Assembly: GCA_945872825.1 (NCBI GenBank)
Contig: CAMCBD010000001.1
Location: forward strand, 1 to 64,000
DNA length: 64,000 nt
From: Nitrosomonas ureae
GTDB taxonomy: Bacteria > Pseudomonadota > Gammaproteobacteria > Burkholderiales > Nitrosomonadaceae
Direction of reading: 5' to 3'
Below are positions 30,763-41,766 of the stretch, in pieces (within the stretch, counting starts at the first letter, position 1; every line of letters begins with the position of its first letter). The notes under the pieces are model-generated. The model saw nothing but the letters and a program-made list of their open reading frames with translations. It was not told where the DNA came from and searched no databases. The position numbers and the translations under genes were made by a program.

Positions 30763-31881
30763 ATGGGAGTTCCTTTACGTCAACAGATTGCGGTTGGCAG
30801 TTATCTAATCAAGCAAAAGTTGAAAGGGGTTAAGAAATATCCGCTGGTATTGATGTTAGAGCCATTGTTTCGTTGTAATCTGGCTTGTGCTGGATGTGGA
30901 AAAATTGCTCACCCCGAAGATGTTCTTGATCAGCGACTTTCTTACGAAGAATGTATGCAGGCAGTTGATGAATGTGGTGCGCCGATGGTTTCAATTCCAG
31001 GTGGCGAACCATTGATACATAAAGAAATGCCGCAAATTGTTGCAGGCATAATCAAACGTAAGAAATATGTTTACTTATGTACAAATGCGCTATTGTTAAA
31101 GAAAAAGATAGATGACTATACGCCATCACCTTATTTAACATTTTCGATCCATTTGGACGGGATGAAAGAACGGCATGATGCTTCAGTTTGTCAGGATGGT
31201 GTTTTTGATCGCGCGGTTGAGGCGATAAAGCTGGCATTAGAGAAGGGATTCAGGGTCACAGTAAACTGTACACTGTTTCAAGGTGAAACGCCCCAGGATG
31301 TGGCTGAATTCTTGGACTATGCGATGGAATTGGGTGTTGAAGCAGCAACGATTGCGCCAGGATTTAGCTACGAGAAAGCACCTCAACAAGATGTTTTTAT
31401 AAAAAGCCAAGATACCAAGGTATTGTTTCGTGGTATTTTTGAATTAGGCAAAAAGCTCAAGCGAAAATGGAGATTGAATCACTCGGCGCTCTATTTGGAT
31501 TATTTGGCAGGAAACCAGAATTATAAATGTACGCCATGGGGTAACCCAACACGCAATGTGTTTGGATGGCAGAAACCTTGTTACTTGCTGTCGGATGAAG
31601 GCTACGCAAAAACTTTCAAGGAACTGCTGGATGACACGCCATGGGAGAAATACGGTACTGTAAATAATCCAAAATGTGCCCAATGTATGGCGCATTGCGG
31701 CTATGAAGCTACAGCTGTTGAAGACACGCTTCAGCGCCCATGGAAAGCACTGGTAGCATCACTGAGAGGGCCAAGAACGACAGGCCCCATGGTGGCTGAG
31801 CCTACTCCAAAATGGACAAACGAAGAAAATAAAATACCCAAGAAACTTTCCGATATACCGGTGACATTGATTAACAAATAA
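30763..31881 (+). CDS. hpnH: Hopanoid biosynthesis radical SAM protein HpnH
   Basis: 'FRCNLACAGCGK' radical SAM CxxxCxxC, 'YLCTNALLL', 'FSIHLDGMKERHD', C-terminal Cys cluster. Confidence 0.93.
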   Translation: MGVPLRQQIAVGSYLIKQKLKGVKKYPLVLMLEPLFRCNLACAGCGKIAHPEDVLDQRLSYEECMQAVDECGAPMVSIPGGEPLIHKEMPQIVAGIIKRKKYVYLCTNALLLKKKIDDYTPSPYLTFSIHLDGMKERHDASVCQDGVFDRAVEAIKLALEKGFRVTVNCTLFQGETPQDVAEFLDYAMELGVEAATIAPGFSYEKAPQQDVFIKSQDTKVLFRGIFELGKKLKRKWRLNHSALYLDYLAGNQNYKCTPWGNPTRNVFGWQKPCYLLSDEGYAKTFKELLDDTPWEKYGTVNNPKCAQCMAHCGYEATAVEDTLQRPWKALVASLRGPRTTGPMVAEPTPKWTNEENKIPKKLSDIPVTLINK

Positions 31882-31890
31882 ACGAATATA

Positions 31891-33002
31891 AGATGTTGAT
31901 ATTGGTTTATAAAAGCTGCTACAAGTAAGAATAATGGTGGAATTGGTATTGTGTTTGGTGCTGTATGCTGGTGCTCATTAATACTGTTACCATGGTGTCC
32001 CTGGGGTGTCCGTGAGAAAATTGAGACACAAGACACCATAGACTTCGATGGAACACTGAGTGTATTACCGTATTAATTCCAGCCCGTAACGAGGATCCGT
32101 ATATCCGGCATACGCTCAATGGCGTGAGAGCACAGAGCGAGGATGTGCGTATCATTGTGACCGATGAGACCATCGGTGGGATGACACTGCTGAACAAGCT
32201 AAGCGCTGTGGTGCGCTGTACTATCCGGTACAACGCCACCTGCAGGTTGGAGCGGGAAATTATGGGCGCTTGAACAGGGATTGCACGAGGTCAGAACACC
32301 CTATACGTTATTGCTGGATGCCGATATTGAGTTGACTCTCGGGATTGTTATTGAATTACAGCAAAAAGCGCGCAATGAAAATCTTGCGCTGGTATCATTG
32401 ATGGCTGAGCCGCCTATGAAAAATTTCATAGAGCGTTTATTGATGCCTGCTTTTATATTCTTCTTTAAGTTGTTGTATCCTTTTGGGTTGGCAAATAAAC
32501 CGGTATCACATGTTGCAGCGGCTGCAGGCGGGTGTATTTTAGTGGAAACACAAGCATTGCGTTTAATTGGAGCTTTTGCCAATCTACATAATGCATTGAT
32601 TGACGACTGTACTTTGGCGACACACATCAAACGTGCAGGTTTGCGTACTTTTATTGGACTGAGTCATGCGGCGCGTACTGCCTATACTCAATTAAGATAC
32701 TCGCTTATTTTACTTGTCAGCTGCACATTGATCATGACTTCCATGTTTTGGGCAGCACCACTAGGATTTTGCTGTTATCTTTTCAGGAAGCTTATTTTGT
32801 TAGCGCGCTAGCATGGATGGTTATGTTTTTTACCTATATGCCAACTTTAATTTATTATCAGCGTTCTCCGCTCTGGGGTTTGGCATTACCCATAATCGGT
32901 ACAATATACCTCGCTATGACTTGGACATCAGCACTGCGGTATTGGCGTAGGGAACGCGCTTGTTGGAAAGATCGACGCTATGAAAGTAAAACGAACAATT
33001 AG
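31891..33002 (+). pseudogene. hpnB: Hopene-associated glycosyltransferase HpnB, multiply frameshifted/deleted
   Basis: Remnants in different frames: ITVLIPARNED, PPAGWSGKLWALEQGLHEVRTPYTLLLDADIEL, AAAAGGCILVETQALRLIGAFANLHNALIDDCTLA, then SALAWMVMFFTYMPTLIYYQRSPLWGLALPI. Confidence 0.82.
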
Positions 33003-33612
33003 ATTGATCGGGTGGTGCCTGGTACTGGTGATGTTGTTACCAATTTCCATTGTGTTGAGTGCACCCATTTCAGAACCTGAAAACCCGGAAGAAGTTATAC
33101 TAAAGTTACAATCTTCCTTACTTCAGGTAATGCGTGAAGGCGAGAAACTGGGTTATGAAGGGCGATTCAAATTCCTGGAGCCTGTTATTGATGAGTCTCA
33201 TGATCTGGATCTGATTATTAAAACAATATTAGGTGCAACATACTGGTCGCAACTGGATAAAGGACAACAGGATTTGATCGCTGAGACATTCCGCAAGCTC
33301 AGTATTGCTACCTATGCTGGGCGGTTTAACCAGTATGAAGGAGAGCAGTTTCAGATTATAGAGCAGCGCGCTTTGCCACGCGAACAAACGTTAATTCGTA
33401 GCCGGTTAACTAAATCGGATGGCGGTACAGTAAATTTTGATTATGTGTTACACCAAACAGAAGGACGTTGGCGTATTGCCAATATCCTGTTTGATGGTGT
33501 GAGCGATCTTGCAATAAAACGCGGAGAGTATCGCGCTATTTTGCAGCGGGATGGCTTCCAGGCACTGATTGAAATGCTCAAGGAAAAAATTATTCTGACT
33601 CAGCAGAATTAA
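32980..33612 (+). CDS. hpnM: HpnM, MlaC/Ttg2D-like periplasmic protein
   Basis: 210 aa, 'RFKFLEPVIDESHDLDLIIKTILGATYWSQL' MlaC-like; between hpnB remnant and hpnN. Confidence 0.85.
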   Translation: MKVKRTIRLIGWCLVLVMLLPISIVLSAPISEPENPEEVILKLQSSLLQVMREGEKLGYEGRFKFLEPVIDESHDLDLIIKTILGATYWSQLDKGQQDLIAETFRKLSIATYAGRFNQYEGEQFQIIEQRALPREQTLIRSRLTKSDGGTVNFDYVLHQTEGRWRIANILFDGVSDLAIKRGEYRAILQRDGFQALIEMLKEKIILTQQN

Positions 33613-33653
33613 TAATTCGGTAATTTCAATTTTTCCTGAAGGTACTCTTAAAC

Positions 33654-36317
33654 GTGAAAAGTTCACACAGTAGTAGTTACCGGATTTTTGCACGTTGGGC
33701 CGAGTTCTCCTATCAAAATGCTACCTGGATTATTCTGCTCGTATTGCTATTGACTGCGCTGAGCACTGTTTATACAGTCAATAATCTTGGCGTTCATACC
33801 GATACGACGGACATGCTCTCCGAGGATGTTCCGTTTCGCGCCAATCATATCCGTTATAAAAAATCGTTTTCCCAATATGAAGATACGTTCTTGCTGGTAT
33901 TGGATGCGCCGACACCTGAGCAAGCGCATCAGGCAGCTAAACGCTTCACTAACTATCTGCAAAAAGATAGTGCGCAATTTTCCAATACGTACTATCTAAC
34001 CGGGGAACCTTTTTTTGAGCAGAATGGCCTCTTTTTCAGGAGCCTGTCTGAATTAGGCCGCATCACCGATTATTTGGCTGCAGCACAGCCGCTGATTGCG
34101 CGCATAGCAGAAAGTCCCACGCTCTATACATTTTCTTCTGTTCTCACGGAAGCTGTCGATGAGTTGCATGCGGGTCGTCAATTAGAACTGGAACCTGTAT
34201 TTAATGGTGTCAGTGCAACACTGGATGCACGGCTTGCTGGCCAATCCCGTGCGTTATCCTGGCAAGCATTATTGGGTGGTGAAGCACAGAAAGAAACTTA
34301 TCAGGAATTGATCATAGTACAGCCCAAGCTCGACTATTCTCAAATATTTGCTGCTGCAGAGCCGATCAACGCAATTCGTATTGCTTCCCAGGATATGGGG
34401 TTTACTCCGGATTCTGTTGAGAAATTGCGCATTACGGGTGAAGTCGCACTTGCTCACGATGAACTCCTCAGCGCAATGCACGGCGCCCAGGATGCTGGAA
34501 TATTAGCGCTAGTGATGGTGGCTATGGTATTGCTCATTGCATTTCGTTCTGCCGGAGCAATAGTTACAGTGATACTGAGTCTGGTTCTCGGTTTATTGCT
34601 GACTGCTGCATTTGCCACCGCTGCCGTGGGGCATTTGAACCTGATTTCTATCGCATTTGCTGTTTTATATATTGGTCTTGGTGTTGATTACGCCATTCAC
34701 TTTTTGTTGCGACACGAAGAACTCAGGAAGCCTGAGCAGTCTGTTTCAGAAGCATTATATAAAGCTGGTGGCGATATGGGGCAGGCACTGCTGATTTGTG
34801 CAATAACTACTGCGATTGGGTTTTATGCCTTTATGCCAACGGCTTATGAGGGCGTTGCAGAATTGGGTCTGATATCAGGAACAGGCATGCTGATCAGTTT
34901 CCTGGTTACGATGACGCTGATTCCTGCCATGCAAAGGTATTTTCCAACTCCAGTCAAAAAATCAGCAACTTCGATTCAATCAATCAATAGAGTTCTGGAT
35001 CTTCCCAGGCACGCGCGTAAATTGGTATACAGTGTAACAATCATCGCAATTCTAGCTTCTGTCGTAGCTTTGCCGCACATCAAGTTCGATTATAATTTGC
35101 TGAATCTGAATAACCCGAATGCGGAATCGGTACAAACTTTCCAGGAATTATTGAAGAACACGGAAGACTCACCTTGGCATATTAATATTTTAGTTAGTAA
35201 TGTTCAGGAAACAGGACACATCGCGCAACGCTTGAGAGCCTTGCCGGAAGTAGAAAAAGTAATCAGTATGCTTGATCTGGTACCGCAAGAACAGGAGGCA
35301 AAAAGTCTGTTGATTGAGGAAATGGCAATGACGCTCGGCCCCATTTCTTTTTCTTCCACGGCATTTCTGATTCAAGACCACCATACTGTTCCAGAACAGC
35401 GAATGGCGCTGGAAAAGTTAAATGCTGCATTAGACCGGTTTATCAGCGAGAAACCTGGGCATCCTTCCGAGACTTCTGCCCGTGCGTTGCGTGCATCACT
35501 GTCGAATCTACTGGCTGAGCTGGATAAGCGTACGATACAAAATGACCAAGGGGGAGAACAATTATTACGTGCGGTTAATCATGATCTACTCAGTTTGCTG
35601 CCTGGTTCAATTAAACGGCTGCAATTGGCATTGGCAGCACAGTCGTTTACGCAAGAAGCATTACCGGCATCAGTGAGCGCACACTGGCATACGAGTGATG
35701 ATGTATATCGCATCGCGGTGTATCCGTCTGAAAATATTAATGACAATGACGCATTGCGTAGATTTGTGCATGCCGTGCAAAAGATAGCTCCCACTGCGAC
35801 CGGTGTACCGGTAATCAGTCTTGAAGCGGGTGAAGCGGTAGTGAATGCGTTCATTCATGCTTTTTCGCTGGCGTTGCTGGGCGTCATAATTACACTGTGG
35901 ATGATGCTCAGAAGTGTTTCAGCGACAATGCTGGTATTAATACCGCTCTTATTGGCGGCTCTATTCACAGGTGCCTGCACGGTTCTGCTAGGGCTGCCGT
36001 TCAATTTTGCCAATATTATTGCTTTGCCGCTGTTACTGGGTATTGGCATCGACAGTAGTTTGCATATGGTCCACAGGAGCCGTAGCACCGGCGTGGTTTA
36101 TGAAAATTTATTGAATACCAGTACAGCGCGCGCCATTTTTTATAGCGCACTAACAACGCTGGTGGGGTTTGGTAGCCTGGTGTTTTCGACACATCAGGGC
36201 ACCGCCAGTATGGGTTTGCTTCTGACCTTTGGTTTGTTTCTAACACTGGTTTGTGTGCTGATAATCCTGCCGGTTTTGTTGCATTCAACCAGTAAAAATA
36301 AAGAAATCGTTGCTTAA
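33654..36317 (+). CDS. hpnN: Hopanoid RND transporter HpnN
   Basis: 887 aa MMPL/RND architecture, two TM blocks, adjacent to hpnM. Confidence 0.9.
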   Translation: MKSSHSSSYRIFARWAEFSYQNATWIILLVLLLTALSTVYTVNNLGVHTDTTDMLSEDVPFRANHIRYKKSFSQYEDTFLLVLDAPTPEQAHQAAKRFTNYLQKDSAQFSNTYYLTGEPFFEQNGLFFRSLSELGRITDYLAAAQPLIARIAESPTLYTFSSVLTEAVDELHAGRQLELEPVFNGVSATLDARLAGQSRALSWQALLGGEAQKETYQELIIVQPKLDYSQIFAAAEPINAIRIASQDMGFTPDSVEKLRITGEVALAHDELLSAMHGAQDAGILALVMVAMVLLIAFRSAGAIVTVILSLVLGLLLTAAFATAAVGHLNLISIAFAVLYIGLGVDYAIHFLLRHEELRKPEQSVSEALYKAGGDMGQALLICAITTAIGFYAFMPTAYEGVAELGLISGTGMLISFLVTMTLIPAMQRYFPTPVKKSATSIQSINRVLDLPRHARKLVYSVTIIAILASVVALPHIKFDYNLLNLNNPNAESVQTFQELLKNTEDSPWHINILVSNVQETGHIAQRLRALPEVEKVISMLDLVPQEQEAKSLLIEEMAMTLGPISFSSTAFLIQDHHTVPEQRMALEKLNAALDRFISEKPGHPSETSARALRASLSNLLAELDKRTIQNDQGGEQLLRAVNHDLLSLLPGSIKRLQLALAAQSFTQEALPASVSAHWHTSDDVYRIAVYPSENINDNDALRRFVHAVQKIAPTATGVPVISLEAGEAVVNAFIHAFSLALLGVIITLWMMLRSVSATMLVLIPLLLAALFTGACTVLLGLPFNFANIIALPLLLGIGIDSSLHMVHRSRSTGVVYENLLNTSTARAIFYSALTTLVGFGSLVFSTHQGTASMGLLLTFGLFLTLVCVLIILPVLLHSTSKNKEIVA

Positions 36318-36321
36318 TTCT

Positions 36322-37593
36322 TTATTCCGGTTTTATCACTTCAATGCGCGTTAAAGCCGCAGCAAAGAAACCGTCAGTCTGATGCAGTTGCGGGGAGAGC
36401 TGCAAGAATGCACCGGTATCCAGCGGTATCTTTTGTTGCGCCAGTAGCTCGGCGCAATTTAACAAGCTGAATTGTGGGTGTGTGTTTAGAAAATCGTGCA
36501 CTACTTGTTGATTTTCTTCCGGCAAGAAACTACATGTTGCATACACCAGCCGCCCCCCTGGTTTGAGCAAGCTGGCGGCAGCGGAAAGAATAGCGGCTTG
36601 TTTTGTTTTAAGTTCCTCAATACTTTGCGGGGATTGACGCCATTTTAAATCCGGATTGCGGCGCAATGTTCCGAGACCACTACACGGCGCATCCACCAGT
36701 ACACGGTCTATTTTTCCAGCCAGCCGTTTAACTTTGATGTCGTTCTCATTCGCGATGCGTTGCGCATGCAGATTGGACAAACCTGAGCGCTTGAAGCGTG
36801 GTTTCAGGTTATTCAATCTTTTTTCAGAGATATCAAAAGCATAAAGACGTCCTTTTGAATTCATCAAGGCGCCCAGTAGTAGCGATTTGCCACCCGCTCC
36901 CGCGCAGAAGTCGACAACCATTTCCCCTCGCTTAGGTGCGAGCAAGTATCCGAGTAATTGACTACCTTCATCCTGTACTTCTATTTTTCCGGATAAAAAG
37001 AGTTCATGGCGATTGATCGCAGGTTTCCCGGTAAGCCGGATTCCGCATGGAGAATAAGGTGTTTCCTGTGCTTCAATTCCTTCCTGGCTGAGCGTTTCGA
37101 ACACTTGATTACGTTTTGCAAGAATGGTATTGACCCGTAGATCAAGCGGTGCGGATTTTTGTAAGGAAAATCCCAAGTTGAGAATGTCAGCATCCGACAT
37201 GAATTGCTTTAATTTCTCTACCAGCCATTCGGGAAACTCTGCCTGAATCGCCAGTGGTAGCGTATCTAATTTGATGGCTTTGATTTCTGTTAACCATTTT
37301 GTTTCAGATTCGCTGATAAACAATGTCAATTCACGCAAATTCATGCCATTAAATTTTACTAGATAGGCTAAAACCAGTGAGCGAGGCGTGATGCGTTCTG
37401 TCAGGCTTTCAAGAAAAAAACGGTGGCGTAATATGCCAAAGACTGTTTCTGCAATGAAAGCGCGATCTTGTCCACCCAGCAGCGGGTTTTCCCGGAAGAA
37501 GTGCCGTAGAATTCCGTCGGCGGGATATTCCAAAGGAAGTACAGTTCGTAGAGCGACTACTACTGCGTCTAGCTGAAAGGGCGTTAATTGCAT
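36322..37593 (-). CDS. 16S rRNA m5C methyltransferase (RsmB-like)
   Basis: NusB-like N-term, 'VDFCAGAGGKSLLLGALM', 'VDAPCSGLGTLRRNPDLKW', 'LVYATCSFLPEEN'. Confidence 0.88.
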   Translation of the reverse strand: MQLTPFQLDAVVVALRTVLPLEYPADGILRHFFRENPLLGGQDRAFIAETVFGILRHRFFLESLTERITPRSLVLAYLVKFNGMNLRELTLFISESETKWLTEIKAIKLDTLPLAIQAEFPEWLVEKLKQFMSDADILNLGFSLQKSAPLDLRVNTILAKRNQVFETLSQEGIEAQETPYSPCGIRLTGKPAINRHELFLSGKIEVQDEGSQLLGYLLAPKRGEMVVDFCAGAGGKSLLLGALMNSKGRLYAFDISEKRLNNLKPRFKRSGLSNLHAQRIANENDIKVKRLAGKIDRVLVDAPCSGLGTLRRNPDLKWRQSPQSIEELKTKQAAILSAAASLLKPGGRLVYATCSFLPEENQQVVHDFLNTHPQFSLLNCAELLAQQKIPLDTGAFLQLSPQLHQTDGFFAAALTRIEVIKPE

Positions 37594-37674
37594 TGATTTC
37601 CTGATGTATGTTTGATCGACTAAGGGAACATTGATTAAGTTTGTCCGTGGTGCGTGTTTCTTAAATCGATATGA

Positions 37675-38391
37675 TTAATGATCGGCTTTATAGCTAATGT
37701 TAATTCCGGTGACTATTTTATCGATTTCACGGCCATTTTCTTCTACGGATACGATGCGAACGGGCAACATGTGATTGTTTGTTGCAAGCCATAGTTTTCT
37801 TTTCACTTTGGCATTCTTATTTTCTTGCCGGGTTAATACGATCGTGTCTATTTCGCCGATGGGCGTGTGGAGAATTTCCTTAGACACCGCATAGTGCGCT
37901 AATTGCAGGCTATGCCCATCGGTGACATGCTTCTCCACATACTGTTTAGGGAGTGACGCAAACATAAAGTTGTACGATAAGCTGAGGCGATCCAAAGTAC
38001 CTTCGGGTAATCTTTTCTGTTCCTCTTGTCCTTTATGTTGCAGTGTTATGACATGTTTTCCCCAATTAAAAACAGCCACACTGGGATCTTTTTTCCCACG
38101 CCTCTCATAAGCGCGAGTGGGTCGTAGTCCCTGTTTAGTAATGGTTCCTTCGCTATGGCGTACGATGCTATTGGGCTCTATGATTTTAAAAACACCAGTA
38201 GCTTGCGCTTCGCTGTTAATCGTATAGCTATGTGCACCATTGACATGTTTGATTTCCATCACTTCATTAATTTCTCCCTGACCGATATCCGTTGTAACAG
38301 CGTAACTGATTTCAATGCGCGACGGTATATCCGTAGCAAATACTGAGAAGCTGAGTATCCACAGCAGAACAATCGATGCTAGAAATTTCAT
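37675..38391 (-). CDS. DUF3108-like secreted protein
   Basis: Signal peptide, size and location upstream of purN in minus operon; 'IEISYAVTTDIGQGEINEVMEIKHVNGAHSY'. Confidence 0.65.
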   Translation of the reverse strand: MKFLASIVLLWILSFSVFATDIPSRIEISYAVTTDIGQGEINEVMEIKHVNGAHSYTINSEAQATGVFKIIEPNSIVRHSEGTITKQGLRPTRAYERRGKKDPSVAVFNWGKHVITLQHKGQEEQKRLPEGTLDRLSLSYNFMFASLPKQYVEKHVTDGHSLQLAHYAVSKEILHTPIGEIDTIVLTRQENKNAKVKRKLWLATNNHMLPVRIVSVEENGREIDKIVTGINISYKADH

Positions 38392-39026
38392 TCGGGTAAT
38401 CCTGGCGAATAAAGTGCTATTTCACGGACACTGGAATCTATCACTTCAACGCGATTTTCATTCAACCTGATCTGATCTTCCATAAACCAGCGTACGGCTT
38501 GGGGGTAAATACGGTGTTCCTGCTGTAAAACCCGGGCTGCCAGCATTTCCTCAGTATCTTCAGGTAAAACAGGGATGGCAGCCTGAATTACGATCGGACC
38601 GTGATCTAACTGCACAGTGACAAAATGTACGGTACAGCCATGTATTTTGATCCCTTCTTGTAGTGCTCTTGCATGCGTTCCTAAACCTGGAAATGCGGGT
38701 AATAATGAAGGATGAATATTCATTAACCGGCCTTGATAACGTTGTACAAAGCGATCGCTTAGTATACGCATGAAGCCAGCCAGTGCAATCAATTTGGGTT
38801 GGCAAGCGTCAATTTTCTCTGCCAATACCGTATCAAATGATTGCCGGTCTGGAAAAGTACGGTGATCGATGACGATGGTTTCAGCACCATATTTTCGGGC
38901 GATTTCCAACCCTGTTGCGTTGGGATTGTTACTGATTACCGTGATGCGATCTACCTGAAATCCGGCTTCCAATAGCGCCTGCATATTACTGCCGCGGCCG
39001 GAGATTAGAATGACCAGTGATTTCAT
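38388..39026 (-). CDS. purN: Phosphoribosylglycinamide formyltransferase
   Basis: 'VILISGRGSNMQALLE', 'LAGFMRILS', 'NIHPSLLPAFPGLGTHARAL'. Confidence 0.95.
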   Translation of the reverse strand: MKSLVILISGRGSNMQALLEAGFQVDRITVISNNPNATGLEIARKYGAETIVIDHRTFPDRQSFDTVLAEKIDACQPKLIALAGFMRILSDRFVQRYQGRLMNIHPSLLPAFPGLGTHARALQEGIKIHGCTVHFVTVQLDHGPIVIQAAIPVLPEDTEEMLAARVLQQEHRIYPQAVRWFMEDQIRLNENRVEVIDSSVREIALYSPGLPE

Positions 39027-39049
39027 GATGCCGTTGGAAGACTGACCAT

Positions 39050-40108
39050 TTAGACTAAAACGGTCGCCGCCTGATTGTTTATACGCGGTTTAATTTCACC
39101 GATCTGCCAGACGGTTTCGCCGGAGGCACGCAAACTCCGCAGTGCATTTTCTGCATGATCAAGCGCTACTACGACCACCATGCCAATGCCGCAATTAAAT
39201 ACACGCGCCATCTCATGGTCCGCAACATTCCCTTGTTGTTTCAGCCAGTGAAATAGCGGCGGCATTTCCCAGGCGTCTTTCTGCAACACGGCCATGACTT
39301 GATCCGGCAGAATACGCGGCACATTTTCGACTAATCCGCCGCCGGTAATGTGCGCCAGACCTTTAACAGGGAGTTGTTTGATCAGTTCAAGTAACGGTTT
39401 TACGTAAATGCGCGTTGGCATCATAATAGTGTCAGCGAGCGTTTTGCCATGGAAGTCCGCAGATAAATCGACGCGGTTATTTTCAATAATCTTGCGAATC
39501 AACGAATACCCATTGGAATGTGCGCCGCTCGATGCGAGACCCAGAACAACATCGCCTGCTTGTATCGTGGCACCGCTTATTATCCGGTCTTTCTCAACAA
39601 TACCGACAGCAAATCCGGCAAGATCATATTCATCGTGCGGATACATACCCGGCATTTCAGCCGTCTCGCCGCCAATCAATGCACAACCCGCCAGTTCACA
39701 TCCTTTGGCAACACCACTGATCACCGCAGTCGCGGTTTCCACATTTAATTTGCCGCAAGCGAAATAATCCAGGAAAAATAAAGGCTCCGCACCTTGTACC
39801 AGTATATCGTTAACACTCATTGCCACCAGATCAATGCCAATGCTGTCGTGCTGATTGAGTTGAAAAGCCAGTTTAAGCTTAGTACCCACACCATCCGTGC
39901 CGGAAACCAGAACGGGATTCTGATATTTTTTGGAAATTTCAAACAATGCACCAAAACCGCCAATCCCAGTAAGCACTTCTGGGCGTAAAGTCCGTTTCGC
40001 AAACGGTTTGATATTCTCAACCAACCGGTCCCCTGCAGCAATGTCTACACCGGCATCACGATAGGAGAGTTGTGTTGTATTAGGGTGATCAGAATTGGAT
40101 GAAGTCAA
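39050..40108 (-). CDS. purM: Phosphoribosylformylglycinamidine cyclo-ligase
   Basis: '[22 protein letters not shown]', '[14 protein letters not shown]', '[11 protein letters not shown]'. Confidence 0.97.
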   Translation of the reverse strand: MTSSNSDHPNTTQLSYRDAGVDIAAGDRLVENIKPFAKRTLRPEVLTGIGGFGALFEISKKYQNPVLVSGTDGVGTKLKLAFQLNQHDSIGIDLVAMSVNDILVQGAEPLFFLDYFACGKLNVETATAVISGVAKGCELAGCALIGGETAEMPGMYPHDEYDLAGFAVGIVEKDRIISGATIQAGDVVLGLASSGAHSNGYSLIRKIIENNRVDLSADFHGKTLADTIMMPTRIYVKPLLELIKQLPVKGLAHITGGGLVENVPRILPDQVMAVLQKDAWEMPPLFHWLKQQGNVADHEMARVFNCGIGMVVVVALDHAENALRSLRASGETVWQIGEIKPRINNQAATVLV

Positions 40109-40481
40109 GTCAAGTTCTCACACGGTCACAAAATGAATGCTGCTTATAAAATATAATTTTACCGCAAATGAGTACTCCATATACTGTGGATTGTAAAATC
40201 AATAGGGATGATATCTTGCTGCTTTTAAGCAATGCTGTATCGACTTCTTTGATTGCTTTGATTATGGTGGGAGGGAGAGGGTATGTTTTTTGGTGGCATA
40301 TTCCTTAATATCACTACAGTACGGGTTACTAAGCTGAATTGGTATTTGATGATTTCCTTGATAATCTCAGCTGTTGAGGTAGAACACATCTAGAATCAGC
40401 TAAGAATGCTTAATACACTCTTTGTTCGTTATGGTTTTCACATCTGCCCACTAGCGTGGCATTGGTTGACTGAATTTAGAG

Positions 40482-40520
40482 AAAATAAATAAGCCACAGA
40501 GTAGTCCCGCTCTGTGGCTT
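40482..40520 (-). terminator. Rho-independent terminator for the PEP-CTERM gene
   Basis: 11-bp perfect stem AAGCCACAGAG / CTCTGTGGCTT (40491-40520); T-rich on minus strand after the stem. Confidence 0.75.
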
Positions 40521-40549
40521 ATAGTAAGTATAATAACTAAATCAATCTA

Positions 40550-41077
40550 TTATAATTTCCTGTGACGTGCTGAAAAACCAATCAAGCCTAAGCCAGCCAG
40601 CAACATTGCGTATGTTTCTGGTTCTGGAACCGCAGAAATATAGGAGTCGACTGTGTAGGTGCCGCATTTCAAACCAACGACAGTACCTTTGATTTCATAA
40701 TAGTAGCTGCCTGGCCCGAGGTTACCAAAATCTGCGCCCACTGATGTGGAATCAAATGAAAACGAACCTAAAGAAAGGTCATTGGTGTAATTACCATCAA
40801 TACTGGTTTCCTTCCAAAACTGCAAGGAAGCGCCATTAATATTATATTTTGAAAAATCATTTGTGACTGCAATCGACACAAGATCATTCCACCCAGTCAA
40901 ATTAAATGTGAACACGTGATCGAACGAACCAGTATTTGGCAGAAAAGCTACACTAGCGTGTTCAGCGGGGTCGTCGTGGATACCCCAATTGGCCTTAACA
41001 GTCGGAGCAGCGTGAGTAACACTACTTGCCATTAAAGCAGCAGCTGCCAGTAATTCTAGTTTAAAAGTATTCTTCAT
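40550..41077 (-). CDS. PEP-CTERM sorting domain protein
   Basis: Signal peptide MKNTFKLELLAAAALMASSVTHA and C-terminal 'VPEPETYAMLLAGLGLIGFSARHRKL'. Confidence 0.92.
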   Translation of the reverse strand: MKNTFKLELLAAAALMASSVTHAAPTVKANWGIHDDPAEHASVAFLPNTGSFDHVFTFNLTGWNDLVSIAVTNDFSKYNINGASLQFWKETSIDGNYTNDLSLGSFSFDSTSVGADFGNLGPGSYYYEIKGTVVGLKCGTYTVDSYISAVPEPETYAMLLAGLGLIGFSARHRKL

Positions 41078-41766
41078 TTTAAGATCTCCAGTGGTTTTAA
41101 AAAAACTATTTAGATCATCATTAATTACAAGAATAAAAAATAACATCAATAGCTATTGATTATCTATAACTGCTAATTTGGCCACAGTTCGCATTGTAAG
41201 CTTGTTATTTTTTTTATCTATAGGAGATTAATCCTTTTTTATTAGTACATTAGTAATGATTCTGGGAGTACATTTCTAGGAGTGTCGATGTGCAGAGCAT
41301 TGAATTGCTTATACTTCAGAGGAAAGGCCTTCTATTATTGGCGGATTCAAAAATTAACAGCAACGCAACAGTGAATGTTTTGTAGCAGGCTTGGCAAATT
41401 GCCAATTATGTATAATGCAGGAGTTGATTTCTCACAATAAAGCATTCTACCAAGCAGAAGAATCTTGAATTCAAGGCAATAGCAGTTTTGTCGTGCAAAG
41501 TATCGCTTCATCGATTGAGTTTTCCATTCCTTTCCATCAGAATTCCATCGAAGTATCTGAGCCATTTTCTGGTCAAGTGACAGTAATCAATCACACAATC
41601 AGTGCGTATTTTTAACAGCAAGAAAAAACTGATGAGGGTATGATCAACGCTAATTTTTGTTGCTGCGATACCGCCGTTGAATGGTATTTATTTTTTCTTT
41701 CCGGGAACCCGTAGACTCTAGCCTCCAGCTTTGCTAGCGGCATTTTTTCAAATGTAGAGGTCGTTC

